Positions 8,807 to 16,939 of a DNA stretch of 64,000 bases are shown here, one piece after another. The stretch comes from an uncultured Clostridia bacterium (GTDB lineage Bacteria > Bacillota > Clostridia > TANB77 > CAG-508), in assembly GCA_934141475.1 (NCBI GenBank), contig CAKPCG010000004.1, forward strand, positions 1 to 64,000, in the 5' to 3' direction. Position 1 is the stretch's first letter. Each line of letters opens with the position of its first letter. Below the pieces are notes generated by a model. The model did not search any database and had not been told where the DNA came from. It worked only from the letters and a program-made list of their open reading frames with translations. The position numbers were made by a program, and so were the translations under genes.

Positions 8807-9349
8807 TTATTTTTTATTTTCTTCTTGTGATTGTTTTTTATCTACTTCTTCTTCATTTTTTTCTTCTGTTTTTATTTCGTCAGTCTTATAGTTTTCTTTT
8901 GGGCAATCTTCTTTTTTTCCATCCCATACAGGATCACAATTTTCAGATACAACTTCTACTTCAAAAACTTCTTGTTTATCTTCTAAAGGTTGTTCTTCTC
9001 CGCATTTTGGACAAAATTTTGCTTCTTTTGCCATTGGTTCTTTACATTTTATACAAGGTTTCATGTTAGATAGTTCTAGTATTTCTTTGTGATATTTTTC
9101 TATTTCTGTAGAAAGTATATCTATTTTGGCGCATTCTTCTTCTATATCTTTTTTTACACATATATCATCACTTGATGTGTGCTTTTGATATACTTTTTTT
9201 CCTATTTCTTGGTATAAGTCGTTTATTTTTGATTTATTTTCATTTATTTTTATTTTTAATTTTGTTTCTTTTGCTATTTTACTTGTTTTTTCTGCAGCTC
9301 CTTTGTATGTTTCAGATGCTTTTTTTGTTAATTTGTCTAAAAATTCCAT
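8807..9349 (-). CDS. Zinc-ribbon protein with coiled-coil N-terminus
   Basis: About 180 residues from the ATG at 9349, which has AAAGGGTGGG upstream. Residues 1-90 are Lys/Glu-rich helix (FLDKLTKKASETYKGAAEK..., likely coiled coil). One zinc ribbon follows: CIKCKEP...FCPKCGEE (two CxxC knuckles, residues about 92-113). The tail is a long acidic, disordered stretch of Glu and Lys. Such proteins are common in Clostridia as small scaffold proteins of unknown role. Convergent with the preceding plus-strand gene; no operon partner evident. Confidence 0.7.
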   Translation of the reverse strand: MEFLDKLTKKASETYKGAAEKTSKIAKETKLKIKINENKSKINDLYQEIGKKVYQKHTSSDDICVKKDIEEECAKIDILSTEIEKYHKEILELSNMKPCIKCKEPMAKEAKFCPKCGEEQPLEDKQEVFEVEVVSENCDPVWDGKKEDCPKENYKTDEIKTEEKNEEEVDKKQSQEENKK

Positions 9350-9408
9350 ATATCCCACCCTTTCTTCTTTTATTTTATATTATGTATTAAACGAATTTTT
9401 TTATACAA

Positions 9409-10401
9409 TTAATCTTCTTGTTTTTTCTTTCTTGTCATTAACATTTCAACTGCTTTTTTTGGTTCTAAGTTATTGTATAAAATATCATATACTGTATTTA
9501 AAATAGGAAGTTCTATTTGTAATTTATCACTTAATTTTTTTGCAACTTCTATATTATCTATAGATTCTATAACCATTCCAACTTCCTTTTTTGCTTCTTC
9601 TATCGTTTTTCCTTGACCTATTAAAACTCCTGCTCTTCTATTTCTTGAATGTTCACTTAAACATGTAACTATTAGGTCTCCAAGCCCACTTAGTCCATAA
9701 AATGTTTCTTTCTCTCCTCCTAATGCAACTCCAAGTTTTCTTATTTCAACCAAGCCTCTTGTTATTAATGCTGCAAATGTATTGTCTCCAAATCCAATTC
9801 CTGCTGCTACTCCACTACAAAATGCTATTATATTTTTTAAAGCTCCTCCAAGTTCTACTCCTTTTATGTCATTTGAAGTATATATTCTCATATATTCATT
9901 CATAAATACATCTTGAATTAGATTTTTTAATTCTTCATCTTTAGATGCTATTACAAGAACTGTGGGTACTGCAATTGAAACCTCTTCTGCATGGCTTGGG
10001 CCTGACAATGCCCCAATTCTAGCTCCTAGAATTTCTTCTTCTATAACTTCGTCTAAAGTATATGCTGTTTCTTTTTCTATTCCTTTTGAACAAATAACTA
10101 TTGGCTGTTTTTTTACATCTACATATTCTTTATATTGTCTTACAGTATTTCTTGTAAATTTTGATGGTGTAACTTGAAGTATTAATTCTGTATCTTTTAA
10201 TGCTTCTTCATATGAAGTTGTACACCAAATATTTTCTGGTATTGTAACATTTGGTAAAAATTTGCATTTTTTCTCGTTGTTTATTAGGTTTGCTTCTTCT
10301 TCCGAAAAAGACCATATTTTAATATTATTTTTATTTTTAGCTAAGTGAATTGCAAGTGCTACTCCCCAACTACCGCTTCCTATTATTGTTATGTTTTTCA
10401 T
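9409..10401 (-). CDS. gpsA: Glycerol-3-phosphate dehydrogenase [NAD(P)+]
   Basis: About 330 residues, normal for GpsA. It reduces dihydroxyacetone phosphate to sn-glycerol 3-phosphate for phospholipid synthesis. Visible: the Rossmann motif IIGSGSWG at the N-terminus, SGPSHAEEV, GGALKNIIAFCSGVAAG (catalytic Lys region) and GLGDLIVTCLSEHSRNRR. It directly follows plsY, which uses the product, so the pair forms a glycerolipid operon. The start is taken at the ATG of MKNITIIG; an in-frame ATG four codons earlier abuts AAAGGA with no spacing. The leader before it recurs ahead of galE (see the leader entries). Confidence 0.93.
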   Translation of the reverse strand: MKNITIIGSGSWGVALAIHLAKNKNNIKIWSFSEEEANLINNEKKCKFLPNVTIPENIWCTTSYEEALKDTELILQVTPSKFTRNTVRQYKEYVDVKKQPIVICSKGIEKETAYTLDEVIEEEILGARIGALSGPSHAEEVSIAVPTVLVIASKDEELKNLIQDVFMNEYMRIYTSNDIKGVELGGALKNIIAFCSGVAAGIGFGDNTFAALITRGLVEIRKLGVALGGEKETFYGLSGLGDLIVTCLSEHSRNRRAGVLIGQGKTIEEAKKEVGMVIESIDNIEVAKKLSDKLQIELPILNTVYDILYNNLEPKKAVEMLMTRKKKQED

Positions 10402-10442
10402 TTTTATCAACATTCCTTTCTTTCAAGGCACAAAATTTGATT
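10402..10442 (-). promoter_or_regulatory. Conserved leader element, copy 1 (before gpsA)
   Basis: The plsY-gpsA junction carries ATCAAATTTTGTGCCTTGAA followed by AGAAAGGAATGTTGATAAA and ATG. The same sequence, with about three substitutions over some 44 bases, precedes galE at 51502-51541. CCTT and AAGG can pair across a six-base loop and would cover the Shine-Dalgarno sequence. Function unknown. Confidence 0.55.
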
Positions 10443-11087
10443 TTATTTATTACCTGCATTTTTGAAACTTAATTTATTTTCTGTTCCATTTGCTATTCTT
10501 TGTATGTTAGCTCTATGGTTAAATATAACTATTGCTGCTAAAATTATACTAAATATAAAATATTTCATTCCACTTGCTTCAACTATAAAATTAGTGTCTA
10601 TAAATAAAGTTAAAACAGGAAATAAAATTGCTGCACCAACAGAACCCATTGAAACCATTTTACTAAATGCCATTATTGCAATTGCAAATATTAAGCAAAT
10701 AAGACCTATTTTCCAATTTATAATCATTATTACTCCAAGTGATGTTGCAACACCCTTTCCTCCTTTAAATTCAAAGAAAATTGGGAAAGTATGACCTAAT
10801 ACAACTAAAATTCCAGCAATTTGAGTAAGTAATGCTCTATCTATATTTTTTACAAATTTTCCAACAATTACTGCTATTAAAACCGCTATAATTCCTTTTA
10901 AGATGTCACATACAAGCGTAATTGCCGCTGCTTTTTTGCCTACTGAACGAAGCATATTTGTTGTTCCTGCATTTCCGCTTCCTTTTTCTCTAACATCAAA
11001 TCCTGCCATTTTCTTGCTTATAAGCACTGAAAAATTTATACTTCCTATTACATAAGCTATTATTGCTATTATTATATATGTTGCCAT
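10443..11087 (-). CDS. plsY: Glycerol-3-phosphate acyltransferase PlsY
   Basis: 214 residues from the ATG at 11087, which has AGGAGGAACTAAA upstream. PlsY transfers the acyl group of acyl-phosphate to glycerol 3-phosphate at the membrane. Conserved motifs are present: GSINFSVLISK (N-terminal), KGSGNAGTTNMLRS (motif 1), GHTFPIFFEFKGGKGVATSLG (motif 2) and FNHRANIQRI near the C-terminus. Five or so hydrophobic helices. It is followed by gpsA with only the conserved leader between them. Confidence 0.93.
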   Translation of the reverse strand: MATYIIIAIIAYVIGSINFSVLISKKMAGFDVREKGSGNAGTTNMLRSVGKKAAAITLVCDILKGIIAVLIAVIVGKFVKNIDRALLTQIAGILVVLGHTFPIFFEFKGGKGVATSLGVIMIINWKIGLICLIFAIAIMAFSKMVSMGSVGAAILFPVLTLFIDTNFIVEASGMKYFIFSIILAAIVIFNHRANIQRIANGTENKLSFKNAGNK

Positions 11088-11205
11088 TTTAGTTCCTCCT
11101 TTTTTTATATTCGTCATTATATTATATATATTTTTAAATAGCAATATTAATATAAAATTTTTTTAAAAAAGACTTTTTTAGGTACTGTAAAAGCTCTAAT
11201 AGGTA

Positions 11206-11234
11206 TTGACATTATTATATTTTTGAGATAACAT
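11206..11234 (+). promoter_or_regulatory. Probable sigma-A promoter for the clpC-like gene
   Basis: TTGACA at 11206-11211, 17-base spacer, TAACAT at 11229-11234. Confidence 0.6.
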
Positions 11235-11238
11235 ATAG

Positions 11239-11273
11239 TTTGTGAAATTATATAAATAAACCACTTTCACAAA
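11239..11273 (+). promoter_or_regulatory. Inverted repeat, possible stress operator or 5' UTR hairpin
   Basis: TTTGTGAAA (11239-11247) and TTTCACAAA (11265-11273) form a perfect 9-bp inverted repeat with a 17-base gap just downstream of the promoter. It does not match the CIRCE element and is not a clear CtsR direct repeat. It may be an operator for heat-shock control. Confidence 0.45.
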
Positions 11274-11308
11274 TCCAAAATATAAAAAGAAATGAGGAAA
11301 AATACAAT

Positions 11309-13665
11309 ATGATATGTTCAATGTGTAAAAAAAATAAAGCCTCTATCTTCTCTAGCAAAATTACTCCAGATGGAAAAAGAGAGTTAGAAGGTTTATGTAT
11401 AAATTGTGCTAAAAAATTAGGAATTAATACAGACGAAATATTAAAAGCTCAAAATCAAACAATGCTTGAAAATCATGAGCAAGTAAATAAACAATTAGAA
11501 GGTTTATTTAAAAATCTTTCAAATAATTTAGGTTCAATTGATGGTATAGAATTTGGTGCAATCCCAGTTAGTGAAAACTTTAATGAAAACGAAGATTCTC
11601 AAGACGAAAATGAACCAAAAGTTTTTGCTAGTGCGTTTCCTTTAGGTTCTATATTTGGAAATATTTTTGGAGGACCTACTCGGAAATCGGAAATGAAGCT
11701 CAAAATTCAGCAAATATTAAAAAGAAAGTAAAACCTGAAAAGAAAAAAAATAAGAAAAAGAAATTTTTAGATGTTTACGGAACTAATCTTACATTTAAAG
11801 CAATGAATAATGAACTAGATATGGTAATTGGAAGAGATAAAGAATTACAAAGAGTTATTCAAATTTTAAACAGACGTTCTAAAAATAATCCTTGTTTAAT
11901 AGGTGAACCAGGTGTTGGTAAAACTGCAATTGCAAATGCTTTAGCTTTAAAAATTGCTTCTAAAAACGTACCTGCTAAACTTTTAAATAAAGAAGTTTAT
12001 TTATTAGATATGACTGCCGTTGTTGCTGGAACTCAATTTAGAGGTCAATTTGAATCAAGAATGAAAGGTATTATTCAAGATTGTATTCAATATGGAAACA
12101 TTATTCTTGTTATTGATGAAATTCACTCTATTATAGGGGCTGGTGCTGGTGGTGAAGGTGATTCTGCTATGAATGCCGCAAATATTTTAAAACCTGCACT
12201 TGCTAATGGTCAAATTCAACTTATTGGTACAACAACTATTAAAGAATATCGTAAATATATAGAAAAAGATACTGCTTTAGAACGTAGATTTCAACAAGTT
12301 TTAATTGAAGAACCTTCAGTTTCTGATTCTATTACTATCTTAGATGGCATAAAAAAATACTATGAAGATTATCACAAAGTAAAAATATCTACAGATGTTA
12401 TTAAGCAAACTGTTATTATGTCTGAAAAATATATTCATGATAGATTTTTACCGGATAAAGCTATAGATATTTTAGATGAAGCATGTTCAAGAATTAACCT
12501 AGAAAATAAAGATTTATATAATCTTGAAGTTTTAAGGCAAAAATTAAAAGAAGTTCAAGAGCAAAAAGATGATGCAGTTACAACAGATTCTACTGAAGAT
12601 TATCAAAAAGCTGCTAATTTAAAAACAGAAGAATGTAAATTAATGGAAGAAATTGATAAAATCAATTCTACAATGAAAATACAAAATCTTACAATTCAAG
12701 ATATTGCAAATGTTATAGAAAGCTGGACTAAAATTCCTGTAAGTAAAATTACAGAAGAAGAAACTAAAAAACTTCTAAACTTAGAAACAAATCTTCATAA
12801 AAAAATTGTTGGTCAAGATGAGGCTGTTAGTGCTGTTGCAAGAGCAATTAGAAGAAACAGAGCAGGATTAAAATCAACTAAACGTCCACCATCATTTATA
12901 TTTGTTGGTCCTACAGGTGTTGGTAAAACTGCACTTGCTAAGGCTCTAAGCTATGAAATGTTTGGTTCAGAAGATTCTATAATTAGAATAGATATGTCTG
13001 AATATATGGAAAGTAATTCTACAGCAAAATTAATTGGTGCACCTCCAGGATATGTTGGATATGACGATGCTGGTCAATTAACAGACAAAGTAAAACGTCA
13101 CCCTTATTCAATAATTTTATTAGATGAAATTGAAAAAGCACATCCAGAAGTATTTAATATATTATTACAAGTTCTTGATGATGGAAGACTTACAGATTCA
13201 CAAGGAAATACAGTGAGTTTTGAAAATACAATAATTATAATGACATCAAATGCAGGTTCTAATTTAAATAATAATTCTATAGGATTTGGTTCATCTGAAG
13301 TTGATAAATATAAAATCGAAGAAAGACTAAAAGAAGTATTTAGACCCGAATTTTTAAATAGAGTTGATGAAATAGTTACATTCCACAGTCTAACAAATGA
13401 GCAACTAATAGGAATTGTAGAACTAATGTTAAAAGATACATCTACTGCCCTTGCAGATAAAAATATTACAATGGAACTTTCAAAAGATGCAAAAGATTTC
13501 TTACTAGAAAAAGGTACAAATTTAAAGTTCGGAGCAAGACCGCTTCGCCGTGCTATTCAAAGATATGTTGAGGATGAAATTTCTGAAAAAATACTTAAAG
13601 GCGAAATTAAAGATGGCGACCATATTATTATAAATAGAGATGGAGATATTCTAAACATCCATTAG
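11309..13665 (+). CDS. clpC: Clp AAA+ ATPase (ClpC type) with N-terminal zinc finger, two tandem +1 shifts at CGG
   Basis: Reading +1 at both CGG codons (11681-11683, 11688-11690) gives one protein of about 784 residues. The N-terminus has a CxxC...CxxC zinc finger (Cys 3, 6, 30, 33) as in McsA and in a clostridial ClpC subgroup. A Lys-rich linker leads into FLDVYGTNLTFKA, then AAA domain 1 (GEPGVGKT about 197; DEIHSIIG), a UVR-like middle segment (EDYQKAANLKTEECKL) and AAA domain 2 (GPTGVGKT about 532; LLDEIEKAHPEVF). The classic ClpN repeats are absent. It unfolds proteins for ClpP. Without shifting, the product is a 140-residue zinc-finger fragment plus an ATPase lacking a ribosome site. 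pgsA follows 9 bases later. Confidence 0.88.
11681..11683 (+). other. In-frame CGG at +1 shift site 4 (ACT CGG AAA)
   Basis: Codon 125 of the zero frame. Dropping the C reads ACT GGA AAT and brings the next CGG (11688) into frame, seven bases downstream. Confidence 0.85.
11688..11690 (+). other. In-frame CGG at +1 shift site 5 (AAT CGG AAA)
   Basis: In frame only after the first shift. Dropping this C reads AAT GGA AAT GAA GCT and enters the frame of the downstream ATPase exactly. Confidence 0.85.
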
Positions 13666-13674
13666 GAGGAATTT

Positions 13675-14220
13675 ATGCTAAAACTTGAAATAAAACATTT
13701 ACCAAATTATATAACTATATTAAGACTAATACTTGTGCCAATTATATTTGCTTTAATTTTACTAGAATATTATTTAGCAGCTTTTATATTTTTTGTTATT
13801 GCAAATATTTCTGATGTTTTAGATGGTAGAATAGCAAGAAAATATAACTTTATTACTGAATGGGGTAAGCTTATGGATCCATTGGCTGATAAGCTTACCC
13901 AAATAAGTACTATTTCAGCTTTAGTTATTAAAGGAATAATTCCTTTTTGGATTTTAGTTATACTTACAGCTAAAGAACTTATTATGATTTCTGCTAGTTT
14001 TATTCTTTATAAGAAAAGAATTGTAATAGTTCATAGTATGTGGTATGGAAAGGTTGCTACTATTTTGTTTTTTATAGCAATTGTCATTTCTTTGCTTTCT
14101 AAGCAAATTCCTGAAATTTATGCTATAACTATTTATTTTTACTATATTGCTATTGGCATGACTTTATTTGCAGGGATTATGTATGGTAAAAATTTAGTTT
14201 GTGAGGATTTTAATGATTAA
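13675..14220 (+). CDS. pgsA: CDP-alcohol phosphatidyltransferase (phosphatidylglycerophosphate synthase)
   Basis: 181 residues, normal for PgsA. It makes phosphatidylglycerophosphate from CDP-diacylglycerol and glycerol 3-phosphate in the membrane. The catalytic signature is complete: D47, D50-G51, A54-R55, G64, D68, D72 (DVLDGRIAR...GKLMDPLAD). About five hydrophobic helices. TAGGAGGAATTT precedes the ATG. It lies 9 bases after clpC and is followed by a strong terminator, so the two are probably one transcript. Confidence 0.92.
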   Translation: MLKLEIKHLPNYITILRLILVPIIFALILLEYYLAAFIFFVIANISDVLDGRIARKYNFITEWGKLMDPLADKLTQISTISALVIKGIIPFWILVILTAKELIMISASFILYKKRIVIVHSMWYGKVATILFFIAIVISLLSKQIPEIYAITIYFYYIAIGMTLFAGIMYGKNLVCEDFND

Positions 14221-14234
14221 AATTTAATAGAGAT

Positions 14235-14274
14235 AAAAAAATGTTTAAGCAAGTTGTTACTTAAACATTTTTTT
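14235..14274. terminator. Bidirectional intrinsic terminator
   Basis: AAAAAATGTTTAAG pairs with CTTAAACATTTTTT across a 10-base loop, with A and T runs on both sides. It serves pgsA on plus and the BofC-like gene on minus. Confidence 0.85.
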
Positions 14275-14277
14275 ATA

Positions 14278-14709
14278 TTATTCATAATCTTCCAGTATTT
14301 GATTTACCTCTTGAATTCCATAAGCATCTATTCCCTTTTCCAATTCTTTTATATCTTTTTCGTCTAAATATTTTGTACTTATATCTGTTGCTCTGTATAA
14401 AATTTCTTCTTTATTTTCATTTATATAATAAATATTTATTAAATCATTTTCTTTTTTTAAGATATAGTGCTTATTTTCATCACTTAAGCTTTGGCCTACT
14501 TCCTTTATCTCATTTTCAATCGTTTTGCTGTAATCTCCCCATTCATTTATGCAATCATCAGTAACATATCTTGTTGATATTTCTGTTTCATTTTTAACTA
14601 TATTTTGATTATCATTTTTTAAGTTTTTGTGTTTATAAGCATTAAATATTTCAATTCCAGCTACAAAAAGAATAACTATTCCCACTGACAATAGAATTTT
14701 TCTCCACAT
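14278..14709 (-). CDS. BofC-like C-terminal domain protein
   Basis: 143 residues from the ATG at 14709 (AGAGGTGG upstream). It has an N-terminal hydrophobic signal anchor (residues 4-22), a short linker and a domain with YVTDDCINEWGDYSKTIE, HYILKKENDLINIYYINENKEEILY and a C-terminal YLDEKDIKELEKGIDAYG. This pattern resembles the BofC C-terminal domain of sporulation proteins, which restrain SpoIVB signalling in the intermembrane space in Bacillus. In clostridia the domain occurs more widely, so the role here is not fixed. Single gene ending at a shared terminator. Confidence 0.6.
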   Translation of the reverse strand: MWRKILLSVGIVILFVAGIEIFNAYKHKNLKNDNQNIVKNETEISTRYVTDDCINEWGDYSKTIENEIKEVGQSLSDENKHYILKKENDLINIYYINENKEEILYRATDISTKYLDEKDIKELEKGIDAYGIQEVNQILEDYE

Positions 14710-14822
14710 AATAGTTCCACCTCTTATACATATTATTGACATATTTTAGCTTTTTTTATTCATTTTTAAACTGTTTTATGTGAAATTTTTATGCTTTACA
14801 CTTTTATGGCATATTTTTATCT

Positions 14823-15791
14823 TCAATATTCATCTTTTTTTAATTTATAAAAGACATTTGGAAATAATAAGAAAAGTAATGCCGTTATTTTAATTTTATG
14901 AGAAATATATTTATTAATTAAACACTTTAAATAGTATTTATTATATTCTTTTTTTATTTCCATACATATGTTTTTTGAATTAGAAACATATTTTTTTAAT
15001 TTTATGTAATTTACTCTTATTTGTTCTATATAAAACTTAATAGTTATTCCATAAATCTCCTTTTCATTTTCTTCATAGAAAAAATTCATTCTTTCTTTTA
15101 TAGCTTCTAATCCATCCAAATTTTTTATTTTATATTTTTTTTCCATTATACTATTATTAGTTTGTCTATAATAATATAAACTTTCATTTACAATACTTAT
15201 TTTTTTTGTTAAATAATATAACTTATATGTAACAAATTCATCTTCATGTATTTTGTTTAACGGAAATTTTATATTTTTGAATAATCCGATTTCATAAATT
15301 TTATTCCCAACTACAACATTTTCTATCCAATGCATATCATTCATCATATCTATTATCATATCTTTATATGTTTTTATTGTTTCTTGTTCATATCCCATTT
15401 TTTTTATAAACTTTCCATTAGAATCTACCTTTTGAATATCACATTGTGCTATTTGGCTTTTCTGTTTTTTTATTGCATTATATAATTTTTCTATATAATA
15501 TCTTGAAACATAGTCATCAGCATCCACAAATGTTATATACTTACCATTTGCATTATTAATTCCTGTATTTCGTGCTGCAGACAAACCACTATTTTTTTGA
15601 TTAATCACTATTATTCTAGTATCCTTTTTAGCAAATTCTTCGCATATTTTTTTGCTACCGTCTGTAGAACCATCATTTATTAAAATTATTTCTATATTTT
15701 TATATGTTTGACTAATCAGACTTTCTAAACATTGTTTTAAATATTTTTCTACATTATAGATTGGAACAACTATTGTTATCAATTCATTCAT
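14823..15791 (-). CDS. Glycosyltransferase family 2
   Basis: 322 residues. N-terminal GT-A motifs: TIVVPIYNVEKYLKQCLESLI, INDGSTDGS, GLSAARNTGI and VDADDY (metal site near residue 90). The C-terminal third is basic and amphipathic, ending in ITALLFLLFPNVFYKLKK, suggesting membrane association. It overlaps the upstream GT2 gene by 8 bases, so the two are translationally coupled and probably act on the same glycan. Confidence 0.88.
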   Translation of the reverse strand: MNELITIVVPIYNVEKYLKQCLESLISQTYKNIEIILINDGSTDGSKKICEEFAKKDTRIIVINQKNSGLSAARNTGINNANGKYITFVDADDYVSRYYIEKLYNAIKKQKSQIAQCDIQKVDSNGKFIKKMGYEQETIKTYKDMIIDMMNDMHWIENVVVGNKIYEIGLFKNIKFPLNKIHEDEFVTYKLYYLTKKISIVNESLYYYRQTNNSIMEKKYKIKNLDGLEAIKERMNFFYEENEKEIYGITIKFYIEQIRVNYIKLKKYVSNSKNICMEIKKEYNKYYLKCLINKYISHKIKITALLFLLFPNVFYKLKKDEY

Positions 15792-16782
15792 TATATATTT
15801 TTCCTTTCACCCAATAACTTGCTTTATTAATTCCGTCTTTCAATGCTCCATACAATATAGGAACACAAGTTAATAATATTACACGTATTTTTTGTATTGC
15901 ATTTGCTTCATGTAGTGCTATTTTCAAATAATTTTTACTTATATATTTTATTTTTTCATTTATCTCTTGATCATTTGTTTTTGACTTAAAAAATATATAT
16001 TTTCCTTGTCTAGCTAGTGTATAATATCTATATTCTATTTTATCTAGAGCTTTTACATTATATTTTGATTTTATCTGCATGAATTTTTCAAAAGCCAATA
16101 GTTTTGTAAAGTCCTTTGGTGAATAATCAAATTGTATAGCACTGTCACCTCTTTTTCTATAGTGATACATTCTTTTATTAGGCATATATATAATTTTGTT
16201 TACATTTTCAAATACATTTGATAAAAATACTGTGTCTTCTTGTAACTTTATATTACAATCAAATCTTATATTGGCAATTTTATTACGCTTTATTAATTTA
16301 GTAACTATATATCCAGCAAATAACTTATCATTAAACAAATACTCGTACATCTTGCTTCTGTCTGTAATAATTTCTACTTCTTCTAAATCATTATGATTTT
16401 TCTGATAATGTGACATATTTAAATAAAATTCACATATACTTACATCACAATCATATTTTTTTAAATTTGCATATAGTTCTTCTATCATATTAGGCTCTAA
16501 CCAATCATCTGCATCTATAAATATAACATATTCTCCTTCTGCTATATCTACCCCAATATTTCTTGCGCTTGAAACTCCTTTATGTTGGCTCGTTCTTAGT
16601 TTAAATCTATTGTCTTTTTTTACATATTCTTCACATTTTGCTTGTGATGCGTCTTTCGATCCATCATCTATCAAAATTACTTCTATATTTTTATATGTTT
16701 GATTAATTATGCTTGTTAAGCATTTATCTAGATATTTACAAACATTATAAACTGGTACAATTATTGATATTTTTTCATTCAT
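15784..16782 (-). CDS. Glycosyltransferase family 2
   Basis: 332 residues with SIIVPVYNVCKYLDKCLTSII, IDDGSKDAS, GVSSARNIGVD and IDADDW. First gene of a two-gene operon with the 14823-15791 paralogue. A promoter and a hairpin leader lie upstream. The leader sequence recurs before the flippase at 33413-34843, which hints that this pair belongs to the same polysaccharide regulon. Confidence 0.88.
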   Translation of the reverse strand: MNEKISIIVPVYNVCKYLDKCLTSIINQTYKNIEVILIDDGSKDASQAKCEEYVKKDNRFKLRTSQHKGVSSARNIGVDIAEGEYVIFIDADDWLEPNMIEELYANLKKYDCDVSICEFYLNMSHYQKNHNDLEEVEIITDRSKMYEYLFNDKLFAGYIVTKLIKRNKIANIRFDCNIKLQEDTVFLSNVFENVNKIIYMPNKRMYHYRKRGDSAIQFDYSPKDFTKLLAFEKFMQIKSKYNVKALDKIEYRYYTLARQGKYIFFKSKTNDQEINEKIKYISKNYLKIALHEANAIQKIRVILLTCVPILYGALKDGINKASYWVKGKIYNE

Positions 16783-16786
16783 TTTT

Positions 16787-16832
16787 CTCGTATAATCAAT
16801 TATATGGAAGTATTATTCTATAATTGATTAAT
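16787..16832 (-). promoter_or_regulatory. Leader inverted repeat before a glycosyltransferase operon, copy 1
   Basis: TAATCAATTATA (16793-16804) and TATAATTGATTA (16819-16830) are a perfect 12-bp inverted repeat with a 14-base loop, ending 11 bases before the start codon. About 35 bases of this leader recur at 34849-34886 before the flippase gene. It could be a repressor site or an RNA hairpin. Confidence 0.5.
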
Positions 16833-16892
16833 CCCTTTCCTTTTCCTCATATTTTTATAAAGTTTACTATATCTCTTTATTTTTGCACTTAA

Positions 16893-16921
16893 AATATATC
16901 ATATTTTATATTTTTTTTCAA
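16893..16921 (-). promoter_or_regulatory. Probable sigma-A promoter for the 16782-14823 operon
   Basis: On the minus strand, TTGAAA (16921-16916), 17-base spacer and TATATT (16898-16893). This leaves a 5' UTR of roughly 100 bases that contains the inverted repeat. Confidence 0.5.
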
Positions 16922-16939
16922 TTACCCAATTCTATTTTA

